64,000 nucleotides of DNA, taken from positions 62,001 through 126,000 of the forward strand of contig JACRTB010000010.1 of the NCBI GenBank assembly GCA_014385025.1, given 5' to 3'. The notes beneath the pieces are model-generated. The model saw only the letters and a program-made list of their open reading frames with translations, made no database searches and was not told the DNA's origin. The translations under genes were made by a program, and so were the position numbers. Below are positions 51,992 to 60,640 of this stretch, piece after piece. This DNA comes from Yanshouia hominis (GTDB taxonomy: Bacteria > Bacillota > Clostridia > Oscillospirales > Ruminococcaceae). How positions within the stretch are numbered: the first letter of the stretch is position 1; each line of letters opens with the position of its first letter.

Positions 51992-52891
51992 ATGGAGCTC
52001 TATACGATGCGGTATGTCGTGGCGGTAGCCGATGCGGGAAATTTTTCTCAGGCGGCCCAGGAATGCCACGTGGGTCAGCCGGCCCTTTCCCAGCGGATCG
52101 CCCGCCTGGAGCAGGAGCTGGGGGTTTCCTTGTTTTTTCGGGGACCGCGCGGCGCGGCGCTGACCGAAGCGGGTGAGGAATTTGTGCGGCGTGCCCGTGA
52201 TATCCTTCAGCGAGCGGATTCCCTTCAGGCGGAAATGTCCTTCTATGCGGGACTCAAGCGTGGCACTTTGAACCTGGGAATCATTACAAGTTTGCAGTGC
52301 ATCGATTTTGGGGGGATGCTGGCCGCCTTCTGCGGGACTTATCCGGATATCTCGGTCAATATTATTCAAGACGGAACCCACCATCTGATTGAGCTTTTAG
52401 GCGAGCGGAAGCTGGATATCGCTTTTTTAAACCGGCCGCTCGGCGGACTGCCGGACCATCTGGAATTTGTCCGAATGGGAGAGGATCATTACTCATTGGC
52501 GGTGCCGCGTCAGCATCCGCTGGCAAAACGGGGAACGGTAAGTCTGGCTGAGCTGAAAGAAGAGCATTTCATTTTTCACCAGAGCGGGCAGGCGGCCGCG
52601 GAACTCTGCCGGGCCGCTTGTCTCCGCGCGGGATTTGAGCCGAATATTGTCTGCCGGTCGAGCAGTCCGACCACAGGGCTTTATATGGTTCAGGGCGGAT
52701 TGGGGGTGGCTTTCCTCCCCTCGGAGGAATTCCGCGGACATGCGCTCCGGGGTGTCACCGAGCTGAGATTGAAGGAACGCATCACCAAAGAGGTGGGGGT
52801 CGCATGGCGGAAGGATACCGTCTCTCCGCTGGTGGCCGCCGCGATTCGCTTTGCGGAGGAATGGACCCGTTCATCCGGCCATGAGAAATAG
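51992..52891 (+). CDS. LysR-family regulator (set 2)
   Basis: A 299-residue LysR protein with N-terminal helix-turn-helix (AVADAGNFSQAAQECHVGQP, ALSQRIARLEQELGVSLFFR) and a ligand domain. ATG 51992 has AAGGAGG upstream. It is divergent from the set-2 transketolase/racemase operon and probably controls it. Its likeness to OxyR-type LysR proteins in the HTH is general and does not show redox sensing. Confidence 0.93.
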   Translation: MELYTMRYVVAVADAGNFSQAAQECHVGQPALSQRIARLEQELGVSLFFRGPRGAALTEAGEEFVRRARDILQRADSLQAEMSFYAGLKRGTLNLGIITSLQCIDFGGMLAAFCGTYPDISVNIIQDGTHHLIELLGERKLDIAFLNRPLGGLPDHLEFVRMGEDHYSLAVPRQHPLAKRGTVSLAELKEEHFIFHQSGQAAAELCRAACLRAGFEPNIVCRSSSPTTGLYMVQGGLGVAFLPSEEFRGHALRGVTELRLKERITKEVGVAWRKDTVSPLVAAAIRFAEEWTRSSGHEK

Positions 52892-53018
52892 TCAGGGATT
52901 CGGAAGGACCGGGGCCTGCGCCGGGCCATCAGGCCTAGAAGGGCTTTGCAGCGACGGACCTTTCAGAGAACACAGAAAATTTCTCCGCCTGCATCGGCCT
53001 CCCACAGCCTCTGAAAAT

Positions 53019-53039
53019 GCGGCCGCGGGCCGCGTTTTT
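53019..53039 (+). terminator. Probable terminator of the LysR gene
   Basis: GCGGCC-GCG-GGCCGC followed by G and five T. The rest of 52,892-53,266 has no gene I can support. Confidence 0.7.
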
Positions 53040-53266
53040 CTTCCGTTTCCCCTGTCCGGCGCTCCCGGACGGAAAGCGGCGCCGTCAAGAGATGCTGAAA
53101 ATTTCTCACCCGCACCGCAACCCGTAAAGATACGGCTGCCCCTATCAAAGTTTTCTATCATCCAGAGGTTTCTGTGGTCGGTCCGTTTTGCCCGATTCCT
53201 GAGGTGAGGAATATTTGATTTCCGCTGCCGGGGCCGCGGTTCTATGCGATAAATCAATGCAACAGA

Positions 53267-53302
53267 AAAGGCTTCCGGAGATTTCTCTCCGGAAGCCTTT
53301 TT
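53267..53302. terminator. Terminator of the transglutaminase-like gene
   Basis: AAAGGCTTCCGGAG and its complement form a 14-bp stem with a six-base loop. It lies ten bases beyond the minus-strand stop and has T-runs on both strands. Confidence 0.93.
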
Positions 53303-53312
53303 GCCGCGGTTG

Positions 53313-54761
53313 TTACGGTGCGGCCCAGAAATCCTCTGCCGAGGTGGTAATGACCTCGCTGCGGGACCAGCGGTAGGGGACCTTATATTCGGTGGGCACC
53401 AGCATATGCTGCGGGTTGGATTCCTGCAGCTGCTTGAGCTGCTCGGTGGGTTCGCTGCTTGACGCCCCGGCGCCGCCGTCGGAAACGGCCTGGCTGCTGC
53501 CGGTCAGATTGCCGACGTTGCCCGCTCCGAAAACATCGGCGGCTGAAACCGTCTCGTCAATCTGCTGGTCGGTATCCGCGAAGCGGTCGCCGCCCGCGTA
53601 AAAGTCGGTGGCACAGGCAAAACGGAAGGTGTTTTTGGTCATGTAGGCGCGGTAATATTCCATCGAGAAGGGCTGGCCGTTGCGCCCCGCGGTGCTGTTG
53701 GGATAAAGCGGCTCCTCGTTGGCAAGGGCCTCGCGCAGCATCGGCAGGCTCATGGGCCGGCCATCGCGGTTGCGCAGAATCAGGCGGTAGGTCGGATCGA
53801 GCATCACCCATTGGTTGAGGGAGCGGGACCAGGCATGAACAACGACGTGGCATTCCTCGCAGGGTTCGCTTGAGGGAATGCACATGATGGCCTTCGCTTC
53901 GATGCCGCAGGTGCGCAGCATTTCGGCGAGAATGACGGAAAGCCCGCGGCACTCGACCCCTTCGTTTTTGTTGTGCCAGGCGATGACCGACAGGGCGTCG
54001 GTTTGAGCGGGGAAGAGCACCGATCCGTTGTGCCTGAAATTTTTGCTGACGATGTCAAGCAGAGACTGCATGATTTCAATGTCGCTGCGGCCATCCATCA
54101 CTGTGCCAAGCCCGTAGACGTTGATCATCGGCAGCACCTTATCCCAGCGGTAAAGGGAATAGGTGAAGGGAATCGGCTGCGCGGAGGGGGTATAGCTCTT
54201 GTTCTGCTGGAGCTGTTCCCGCCACTGGGTCTCGGTCAGCTCCTCGAAGGTGAACTCCGTTTTCAGCTGATCGAGCGGCGTCGGGGCATTTGAGGTTCGG
54301 GTAAGGGTCACATTGGTCTGCCGTTCGTACTGGTTCAGGGTGCCGGAAAGTGTGTTCCCATCCTCGGAAAGGGTGAGATCAAGCCGAAGCGTCCAGGGAG
54401 AATCGTAAAAGGAAAAGCTCAGGGCGCGGTTGCCGACTGTCCAGTCCGCCGGAGGCAGAAAGACTTCGGAATCGAGCGAGGCAAAGCTGACCAGCAGAGG
54501 ATTGCCGCGGGTGCGGTCGAATTCCAGAACGCAGGGGTCGCTGAAGAAGGTGTTTTCCACATCATAATAGAAAACCGGAAGGACGGCTTCCCAGCGGCCC
54601 GACAGGGCCGAGAGGGTCGCCTGCCTGGCCTGTTCTTCCGCGGCGGCCTTCTGTTCGGCGAGCTGCTGTGGGGAAAGCGGAGTGTTGGCGGCCGCCGTGC
54701 CAACCGTGCAGAGAAGCGCGGCCAGAAGCAGCGCCGTCAAGGACAAAAGCGGTCGTTTCAT
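53313..54761 (-). CDS. Exported transglutaminase-like protein
   Basis: A 482-residue protein with a cleavable signal peptide (LSLTALLLAALLCTVGTAAA). Residues 40-190 have no clear family. Residues 250-340 are a transglutaminase-like core with Cys in GVECRGLSVILAEMLRTCGI, His in HVVVHAWSRSLNQW and Asp in VMLDPTYR, the full catalytic triad. It probably acts as a peptidase or crosslinking enzyme on cell-wall or surface proteins. An internal CIPSSEPCEEC adds nearby Cys residues. ATG 54761 has GGAGG eleven bases upstream. Single gene. Confidence 0.88.
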   Translation of the reverse strand: MKRPLLSLTALLLAALLCTVGTAAANTPLSPQQLAEQKAAAEEQARQATLSALSGRWEAVLPVFYYDVENTFFSDPCVLEFDRTRGNPLLVSFASLDSEVFLPPADWTVGNRALSFSFYDSPWTLRLDLTLSEDGNTLSGTLNQYERQTNVTLTRTSNAPTPLDQLKTEFTFEELTETQWREQLQQNKSYTPSAQPIPFTYSLYRWDKVLPMINVYGLGTVMDGRSDIEIMQSLLDIVSKNFRHNGSVLFPAQTDALSVIAWHNKNEGVECRGLSVILAEMLRTCGIEAKAIMCIPSSEPCEECHVVVHAWSRSLNQWVMLDPTYRLILRNRDGRPMSLPMLREALANEEPLYPNSTAGRNGQPFSMEYYRAYMTKNTFRFACATDFYAGGDRFADTDQQIDETVSAADVFGAGNVGNLTGSSQAVSDGGAGASSSEPTEQLKQLQESNPQHMLVPTEYKVPYRWSRSEVITTSAEDFWAAP

Positions 54762-55045
54762 TGTTGTTGGTACCTCCATTCTCCCGCGTCTGCGGGAGCT
54801 GTATTGCTTATTGAGATGGTGTTAAAAAACACCGGAATTCCTGCAAAAAAGTCCCGGGATTTTCCGGAACATCCCTATTCTACTAGCGGCGTTCAATGGT
54901 GTCAATCGGAAAAACGCGGATTTTGGCAGTAAAATAGGCATTTTTGCCGGGCGGGCATTGCGTTTTGCCGCGTTGTGGGGTATCATAGCAGATGTATAAA
55001 TAAAAGATGAAGGCAGGGCGGTTCACGTCCCGGAAGAGGCGGCAA

Positions 55046-56401
55046 ATGAAGATTATTGTGGTGGGCGGCGGTAAGATCGGTGAAACGCTGGTGGAGCAGC
55101 TGGCGAAAGAGGGGCACGACCTCGTTTTGATCGATAACCAGCAGGCGGTCATTGAGGAAACCGAAAACCGGCTCGACGTTATGGGAATCTATGGGAACGG
55201 CGCTTCCCATCTTGTGCAGATCGAGGCAGGGGTGCCGAAGGCGGATCTTCTGATCGCCGTTACCAATTCGGATGAGCTGAATATGCTCTGCTGTCTGGTG
55301 GCCAAGAAACTCGGCGCGCGTCACACCATCGCCCGGATTCGAAACCCCGAATATAATGACCAGCTCGTTTTCCTGCGGGAGGAGCTGGGGCTTTCTCTCG
55401 CCATCAACCCCGAGGCGGCCGCCGCGGGAGAGCTGTTCCGGATGCTCCGCTTCCCTTCGGCGCTGAAGATCGAAACCTTCTCCCGGGGCAGGGTTGAGCT
55501 GGCCGAGGTCCGCCTGCGGGAAGGCTCGAAGCTCGACGGACTTTACCTGCATGAGCTTTCCAAAAAATTTCAGGTCAAGGTGCTGGTCTGCGTCGTGCAG
55601 CGCGGGGAGCAGGTCCTGATTCCGACCGGCGACTTCCGGCTTTGTGCCGGAGACAAGATCAGCATTGCCGCGGGACCCGCCGAAATTGAGCGGTTCTTCC
55701 GCGCGGCCGGGCTTCTCAAGGAAGAGGCGCACAGTGTCATGATCGTCGGCGGCGGGCGGATTGCCCACTACCTCTGCCGCAAGCTGCTCGGCATCGGCGT
55801 TTCGGTCAAAATTATCGATACCGACCCGCAGCGATGCCGCCATCTCTGTGAGCAGATGCCCCGCGCCATGATCATCTGCGGAGACGGCACCAAGCAGGAG
55901 CTCCTTTTTGAAGAGGGGCTTGAGCGGGTGGACGCCTTTGTTTCCCTGACCGGCCTTGACGAGCAGAACGCGATCCTTTCGATGTTCGCCGCTTCCCGGG
56001 GGGTGGGCAAGGTCATCACCAAGGTCAGCCGCACCTCTCTGCTTTCGCTGGTCGAAAGCGCCGGCCTTGAGAGCGTGATTTCTCCGAAGGAAATCACCGC
56101 CAACCAGATTGTCCGCTATGTCCGCGCGATGCAGAATTCCCTCGGCAGCAATGTCGAGACGCTTTATAAGCTGGTCGGCGGCCGGGTTGAGGCGCTGGAA
56201 TTCCGGGTCAAGCCCGACTTCCCGCATATTGGAACTCCGCTCAAGGACCTTACCCTTAAGCCAAACCTCCTGCTCGCCTGCATTACCCGCGGGGATCGGG
56301 CGATTCTTCCGGGCGGCGGCGACAGCATCGCCGCGGATGACCGGGTGGTTGTCGTCACCACCAACCAGCAGCTTCGGGACCTCTCCGACATCCTTCTTTG
56401 A
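55046..56401 (+). CDS. trkA: Trk potassium uptake regulatory protein TrkA
   Basis: A 451-residue cytoplasmic protein with two RCK units. Each has a Rossmann NAD site (IIVVGGGKIGETLVEQL with LIDNQ; MIVGGGRIAHYLCRKL with IIDTD) and a TrkA-C domain (residues 140-220 and 370-451). It gates the TrkH channel encoded 41 bases downstream in response to NAD(H) or ATP. ATG 55046 follows GGAAGAGGCGG. Confidence 0.96.
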   Translation: MKIIVVGGGKIGETLVEQLAKEGHDLVLIDNQQAVIEETENRLDVMGIYGNGASHLVQIEAGVPKADLLIAVTNSDELNMLCCLVAKKLGARHTIARIRNPEYNDQLVFLREELGLSLAINPEAAAAGELFRMLRFPSALKIETFSRGRVELAEVRLREGSKLDGLYLHELSKKFQVKVLVCVVQRGEQVLIPTGDFRLCAGDKISIAAGPAEIERFFRAAGLLKEEAHSVMIVGGGRIAHYLCRKLLGIGVSVKIIDTDPQRCRHLCEQMPRAMIICGDGTKQELLFEEGLERVDAFVSLTGLDEQNAILSMFAASRGVGKVITKVSRTSLLSLVESAGLESVISPKEITANQIVRYVRAMQNSLGSNVETLYKLVGGRVEALEFRVKPDFPHIGTPLKDLTLKPNLLLACITRGDRAILPGGGDSIAADDRVVVVTTNQQLRDLSDILL

Positions 56402-56442
56402 GAAGCTGCCTTCAGATCACAAAATAAAGGAGCACCGTTTCT

Positions 56443-57888
56443 ATGAACCGACGCATGGTCGTCTACATTCTGGGCCAGATGCTCAATGCCGAGGCGCTGC
56501 TGCTGCTGTTTCCCACCGCCGTTTCGTTTCTTTACCGGGAACAGGGCGTCGCCTTCGCCTTCCTCATCACCATTGCCGCGACGGTGGCTTTCGGCGCGCT
56601 GTGCACCTTCCGCCGGCCGCAGAACCGGGTGATCTACGCGCGGGAGGGCTTTGCGGTGGTTGCGCTCTCGTGGCTGGTCCTGTCGGCCTTCGGCGCGCTG
56701 CCCTTCTGGCTGACGCGAGAAATTCCTTCATATGTCGACTGCTTCTTTGAAACGGTCAGCGGTTTTACCACCACCGGCGCGAGCATCCTGACCGAGGTCG
56801 AATCCCTGAGCCGCGGGCTTCTCTTTTGGCGGAGCTTTACCCATTGGGTCGGCGGCATGGGCGTTCTTGTTTTTGTGATGACGGTCATCCCGCTCGGCGA
56901 TAACCGTTCGATGCATATTCTGCGCGCGGAGGTCCCCGGGCCGATGGTCGGCAAGCTGGTGCCCCGCCTGAAAAGCACCGCGAAAATTCTCTACGGAATC
57001 TATATCGTCATGACCGCGATTGAGGTGGTTCTGCTGCTGTTTGGGGGGATGGACCTCTACGACAGCCTGGTTCACTCCTTCGGCACTGCCGGCACCGGCG
57101 GCTTCTCGGTGAAGAACGCCAGCATCGGCGCCTACCAAAGTCCGTATATCGAATGGGTCATCGCGATCTTTATGCTTCTGTTCGGCATCAATTTTAACCT
57201 CTATTTTTTCCTGCTGCTGGGAAAAATCCGCACCGTTCTCCAAAGTGATGAGCTGCGCTGCTATCTGGGGATTGTCGGCGCCTCCATCGCGGTGATTGCG
57301 GTCAATATCCTGCCGATGTATCAGAAGCTGGGAGTCGCCGTGCGCCATGCGGCCTTTCAGGTCTCCTCCATCATTACCACCACCGGCTATGCCACCGTCG
57401 ATTTCAACGGCTGGCCCCAGCTTTCCCGCACGATTTTGGTGGTGCTGATGTTCTTTGGAGCCTGCGCCGGGTCAACCGGAGGCGGTCTGAAAATCGCCCG
57501 TCTTCTCCTCTTTTTCCGCACGATGCGGCGGGACCTTCGCCGGATGTTGCACCCGCATTCGGTTGAGGTTGTGATGCTCGACGGGAAGCCGGTTCCCGAG
57601 GACACCGTCGCCGGTGCGAACGGATTTTTCCTTGTTTACAGCGCCATCGCGCTGGTCACCGTCCTGCTGATCTCGGTCGACGGCTTCGATTTTGAGACGA
57701 ACTTCACCGCCATGGCGGCCTGTCTGAATAATATCGGCCCCGGGCTTGGAATGGTGGGGCCGACCGGGAATTTTTCCGCCTTTTCTGATTTTTCCAAGCT
57801 GCTCCTCAGCTTCGCCATGCTGATCGGACGGCTGGAGGTGTTCCCGATGCTGCTGATCTTTGCCCCTTCTGTTTGGCGGAGACGGTAA
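56443..57888 (+). CDS. trkH: Trk potassium uptake channel TrkH
   Basis: A 481-residue potassium channel subunit with four membrane-pore-membrane repeats. The four filter segments are visible as SGFTTTGASIL, GTAGTGGFSVKN, ITTTGYATVDF and GACAGSTGGGLKI. It is the membrane part of the TrkAH system. AAAGGAG precedes ATG 56443. A terminator follows 50 bases after the stop. Confidence 0.96.
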   Translation: MNRRMVVYILGQMLNAEALLLLFPTAVSFLYREQGVAFAFLITIAATVAFGALCTFRRPQNRVIYAREGFAVVALSWLVLSAFGALPFWLTREIPSYVDCFFETVSGFTTTGASILTEVESLSRGLLFWRSFTHWVGGMGVLVFVMTVIPLGDNRSMHILRAEVPGPMVGKLVPRLKSTAKILYGIYIVMTAIEVVLLLFGGMDLYDSLVHSFGTAGTGGFSVKNASIGAYQSPYIEWVIAIFMLLFGINFNLYFFLLLGKIRTVLQSDELRCYLGIVGASIAVIAVNILPMYQKLGVAVRHAAFQVSSIITTTGYATVDFNGWPQLSRTILVVLMFFGACAGSTGGGLKIARLLLFFRTMRRDLRRMLHPHSVEVVMLDGKPVPEDTVAGANGFFLVYSAIALVTVLLISVDGFDFETNFTAMAACLNNIGPGLGMVGPTGNFSAFSDFSKLLLSFAMLIGRLEVFPMLLIFAPSVWRRR

Positions 57889-57940
57889 AAAACGCCGGGC
57901 TTAAAAAGAATGCCTTCGCCGTTAAAAAGTTCATAAAAGT

Positions 57941-57980
57941 AAAAAGGCGTCGCAGCCGAAACCGGCTGCGGCGCCTTTTT
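57941..57980. terminator. Bidirectional terminator between trkH and the lipoprotein gene
   Basis: AAAAAGGCGTCGCAGCC pairs with GGCTGCGGCGCCTTTTT (17 bp, one wobble), loop of six. It serves both converging transcripts. Confidence 0.93.
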
Positions 57981-57988
57981 GTGTGATG

Positions 57989-58669
57989 TCATGCCTGTTT
58001 CATCGCTTTGCTCAGATTGTCCCGGGCGGAAAATTTCACATGGCTTCCGTCAATTGCAAGGGAAAGCCAGTAGGTGTATGTGGTTCCCTCTTCCGTTTCC
58101 AGCCTGAATGAGACCGTTCCATCCCCGCAATATGTCAATTCGCTTTCCGCGCAGGGCTTGGCGCAGGGCCCGGCCGTCTGACCGTTTCCGTCGGCATCCA
58201 GAAACATCACCTTTGCTGTCTGCATTTCATCATCTGTAAATAATACGGCGCCCACCCGGCCATACGCGAGGTCGGGAATCACGACGGAGTCGATGAACGT
58301 AACCGAGGGGCTTTTGTCGTGGCCGGCAGCGGTAAACAGCAAATGAATTTCTTCCTTGGTCCAGCTTTTCCCTGACGATCCGGGTTCGGCGGCTTCGTCC
58401 TGCCGTTGGGCAGGCTCGCCGGTCGTGCTTTGCTGTTGGACGGGTTCGGCGGCCTCGTCCTGCCGTTGGGCAGGCTCACCGGTCGTGCTTTGCTGTTGGA
58501 CGGGCTCGGCGGCCTCGTCCTGCCGTTGGGCAGGCTCGCCGGTCATGCTTTGCTGTTGGATGGGCTCGGCGGTATCCGTCCGTCCGGCGCCTGATGGTGA
58601 ACCGGCGCCGCAGCCGGAAAGAATCCAGAGGGCGGCGAAAACCGCAAGGACCGCGGACAGCCTTTTCAT
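57989..58669 (-). CDS. Lipoprotein with 20-residue Gln/Glu-rich repeats
   Basis: A 226-residue lipoprotein (signal ending WILSGCG). Residues 35-96 are three copies of a 20-residue unit (EPVQQQSTTGEPAQRQDEAA), a hydrophilic stalk. The C-terminal 125 residues form a small beta-rich domain (YGRVGAVLFTDDEMQTAKVM, FRLETEEGTTYTYWLSLAID) of unknown family. It is anchored outside the membrane. Confidence 0.8.
   Translation of the reverse strand: MKRLSAVLAVFAALWILSGCGAGSPSGAGRTDTAEPIQQQSMTGEPAQRQDEAAEPVQQQSTTGEPAQRQDEAAEPVQQQSTTGEPAQRQDEAAEPGSSGKSWTKEEIHLLFTAAGHDKSPSVTFIDSVVIPDLAYGRVGAVLFTDDEMQTAKVMFLDADGNGQTAGPCAKPCAESELTYCGDGTVSFRLETEEGTTYTYWLSLAIDGSHVKFSARDNLSKAMKQA
58390..58572 (-). repeat. 60-bp in-frame tandem repeat, three copies
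   Basis: Three nearly identical 60-base units inside the lipoprotein gene encode the 20-residue linker. Copy-number change would keep the frame. Confidence 0.9.
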
Positions 58670-58732
58670 TGTTTCTTTCCTTTCTCATCAAAAATTGTCC
58701 CGCCCGTCTCATATCATGGCGGAAAATGGACT

Positions 58733-59074
58733 TTATTGCTGGTTTAATTCCGTTCCATAATGCTCGGATGAGAAACCGTTATCCAAAAAGATGGAAAAGA
58801 ACGGCGTCATTTTATGATAGACCTCCGTGTCCGCCGGCTTTGGCAGCGTGAGCAAGAGGCCGATCAATTCCGGAGTGATCGCTCCGGCGATCACTTTTCC
58901 GCCGCGCCAATCGGTTTCTTTCAGCTCGCCGCAGCGAAGGGCCATGGCGATTTCCTCCGTCTCGTCCTCCCAACAATGAATTTCAAATCTTTTTGCATCC
59001 TTGAGCTTGGAGCTCATGATTTTTACCCATTCGGTATTTTCGGGCTGCAAGCCGTCAAATTCAATTTGCTGCAA
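58733..59074 (-). CDS. Hypothetical protein, 113 aa
   Basis: Read from TTG 59074 with GGGAGG nine bases upstream: QQIEFDGLQPENTEWVKIMS, then CWEDETEEIAMALRCGELKE. It is acidic, soluble and without signal or membrane segment. I do not recognise the family. The longer frame upstream is GC-biased shadow. Two copies of a 19-base word (GCCGCGCGGCAAAACAGAA, at 59131 and 59200) lie upstream. Confidence 0.6.
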   Translation of the reverse strand: MQQIEFDGLQPENTEWVKIMSSKLKDAKRFEIHCWEDETEEIAMALRCGELKETDWRGGKVIAGAITPELIGLLLTLPKPADTEVYHKMTPFFSIFLDNGFSSEHYGTELNQQ

Positions 59075-59279
59075 AACAATCTTCCTCCCGGATCGAAAGC
59101 GATCACGCCCGTATCCCGTATAGAGAACGGGCCGCGCGGCAAAACAGAACACCTGCGCCTGCAAAAAAGATGATCCCCGCGTCCGCGTGTGGATTCGCCG
59201 CCGCGCGGCAAAACAGAAAGGCAGCGGCGGACTAAAAAATCTGCCGCTGCCTGCCGCCGTTGGATCTCCCGGCCGTCTG

Positions 59280-60284
59280 TTATACCGCCGCCCCGGTGGA
59301 GGGGTTGATCGGCACGACGTATACCGGCTGGTCGGATGGGCTGACCGTATCATCGCCGTCATTGTCATCATCGTCGTAAGAGGAGGACGAGCCCGAACTG
59401 CTCAGGCGGGTATCCGAGACGACATATTTGCCCAGCGTGCTGCTGGAAACAACGAAGCCGCCTTCGTCATCGTCGTAGGCGCTGGTGCGGTTGGTCAGGG
59501 TGTTGGTGCCGGTGACTTCATAGAGATAGTCATCCTCGCTCCCCTCAAAAAAGAGCTTGGGGCTGCGCAGGGCGGTGAGCGAAGCGCCGTTTCCGAGGAA
59601 GAAGCGAAGATCGGCGTCAGGATAACGGCGGGTAATCGAGGAGATTCCCTCGGTGCTCATCGAGGCGACGATGGTGCCGTTCTTGCGGGCAACGCCATAG
59701 AAGTAGCCGCCACCGTCCGGAAAGTCGATCTGGACATCGTCGTTTTTATCAAAGGAAAAGCCCAGCGGGTCCTCCTCAAGCTCGTCGTCCCCTTCCTCAT
59801 AGCCGATGCTGTCGAGCTTGGGTTCCACTTTGAAGATGTCGCCGTTTTTGCGGGTGACCCGGATGACGCCGGGGACGATATCATAGCCGTCGGCGGGAAA
59901 GTCCTTCACATCCTTGATTTCGAGAACGGCAAAATAGTAGTCGTCGCCGTCATCGACCTCTTTTTTTACGATATCAAGCTGCTGTCCGCCGGTTCCCTTT
60001 TCGCTGTAGGACTTGCCGGCCTTGCTGCCGAAAAGCTTATCGTCGTCTCCGGTATCCGAATTAATCGTTTCCGCCTCAAATAAATAAGCCTTGGTCGGCG
60101 TTTCCTTGCTTGAGCCGACCGAGCAGAGCCCGACATAGACGGTTTGTCCCGGCAGTGCCGCGGTAATTTCGTCGTCGTAATACTCGTCCTTGACGACCAC
60201 GGTGCCGCGGGTGATGGCAAACGATGTGGTGGTGAGCATCGCCGCCAACAGACAGGCGCTCAGCGGCGTCAGAAATTTTTTCAT
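59280..60284 (-). CDS. Exported acidic protein of unknown function
   Basis: A 334-residue protein with a Sec signal (KFLTPLSACLLAAMLTTTSF). The mature part is beta-rich and very acidic, with DDDEGG, YEEGDDELEEDP and a C-terminal Ser/Asp tail (SSSGSSSSYDDDDNDGDD), which suggests Ca2+ binding or cell-wall exposure. No lipobox or sortase motif is seen. ATG 60284 has TTGGAGGG upstream. Family not recognised. Confidence 0.75.
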   Translation of the reverse strand: MKKFLTPLSACLLAAMLTTTSFAITRGTVVVKDEYYDDEITAALPGQTVYVGLCSVGSSKETPTKAYLFEAETINSDTGDDDKLFGSKAGKSYSEKGTGGQQLDIVKKEVDDGDDYYFAVLEIKDVKDFPADGYDIVPGVIRVTRKNGDIFKVEPKLDSIGYEEGDDELEEDPLGFSFDKNDDVQIDFPDGGGYFYGVARKNGTIVASMSTEGISSITRRYPDADLRFFLGNGASLTALRSPKLFFEGSEDDYLYEVTGTNTLTNRTSAYDDDEGGFVVSSSTLGKYVVSDTRLSSSGSSSSYDDDDNDGDDTVSPSDQPVYVVPINPSTGAAV

Positions 60285-60489
60285 GATGGTCCCTCCAAAA
60301 TCTGCTTCGCTGTTTGGGGACATTGTAGCATTTTTTTCGAGGGAATACAACCGTTCCCGGGCATAGGGAACAAAATCTCCCTGAAAGCGAGCCTTGTTTC
60401 GGAACTTCTTTTATTCCTCGGCGAAAATCCAAACGACCGGACGTGCGGCCGCCCGGCCGCGTCTTTTTCAAGGGCTTGTATAAGCCCTC

Positions 60490-60577
60490 GGATTTTATTG
60501 TAAAATCACTTTGTAAAGAAAAATTTTCACTTTACGTGTTTTTTACAAAGTGCGCCGGGCGCATTTTACAAAAGGCA
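60490..60577 (+). promoter_or_regulatory. AT-rich upstream region of the pst operon with TGTAAA/TTTACA words
   Basis: TGTAAA occurs at 60499 and 60512 and TTTACA at 60542 and 60565, ahead of pstS. Pho regulators of Firmicutes bind TT(A/T)ACA-like repeats, so this may be a Pho box. The spacing is not the usual 11 bases, so the call is weak. Confidence 0.35.
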
Positions 60578-60640
60578 GATAAGATGGGAACTGTTCTAAA
60601 GAGATGAAATAACAGAAAAACAAAGGAGATTTCGACTGTT

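Noticed and set aside
60499-60570. Firm Pho box
   Set aside because: TGTAAA/TTTACA words are present but not at the 11-base spacing of known PhoP sites, so it is listed only as a weak regulatory candidate.
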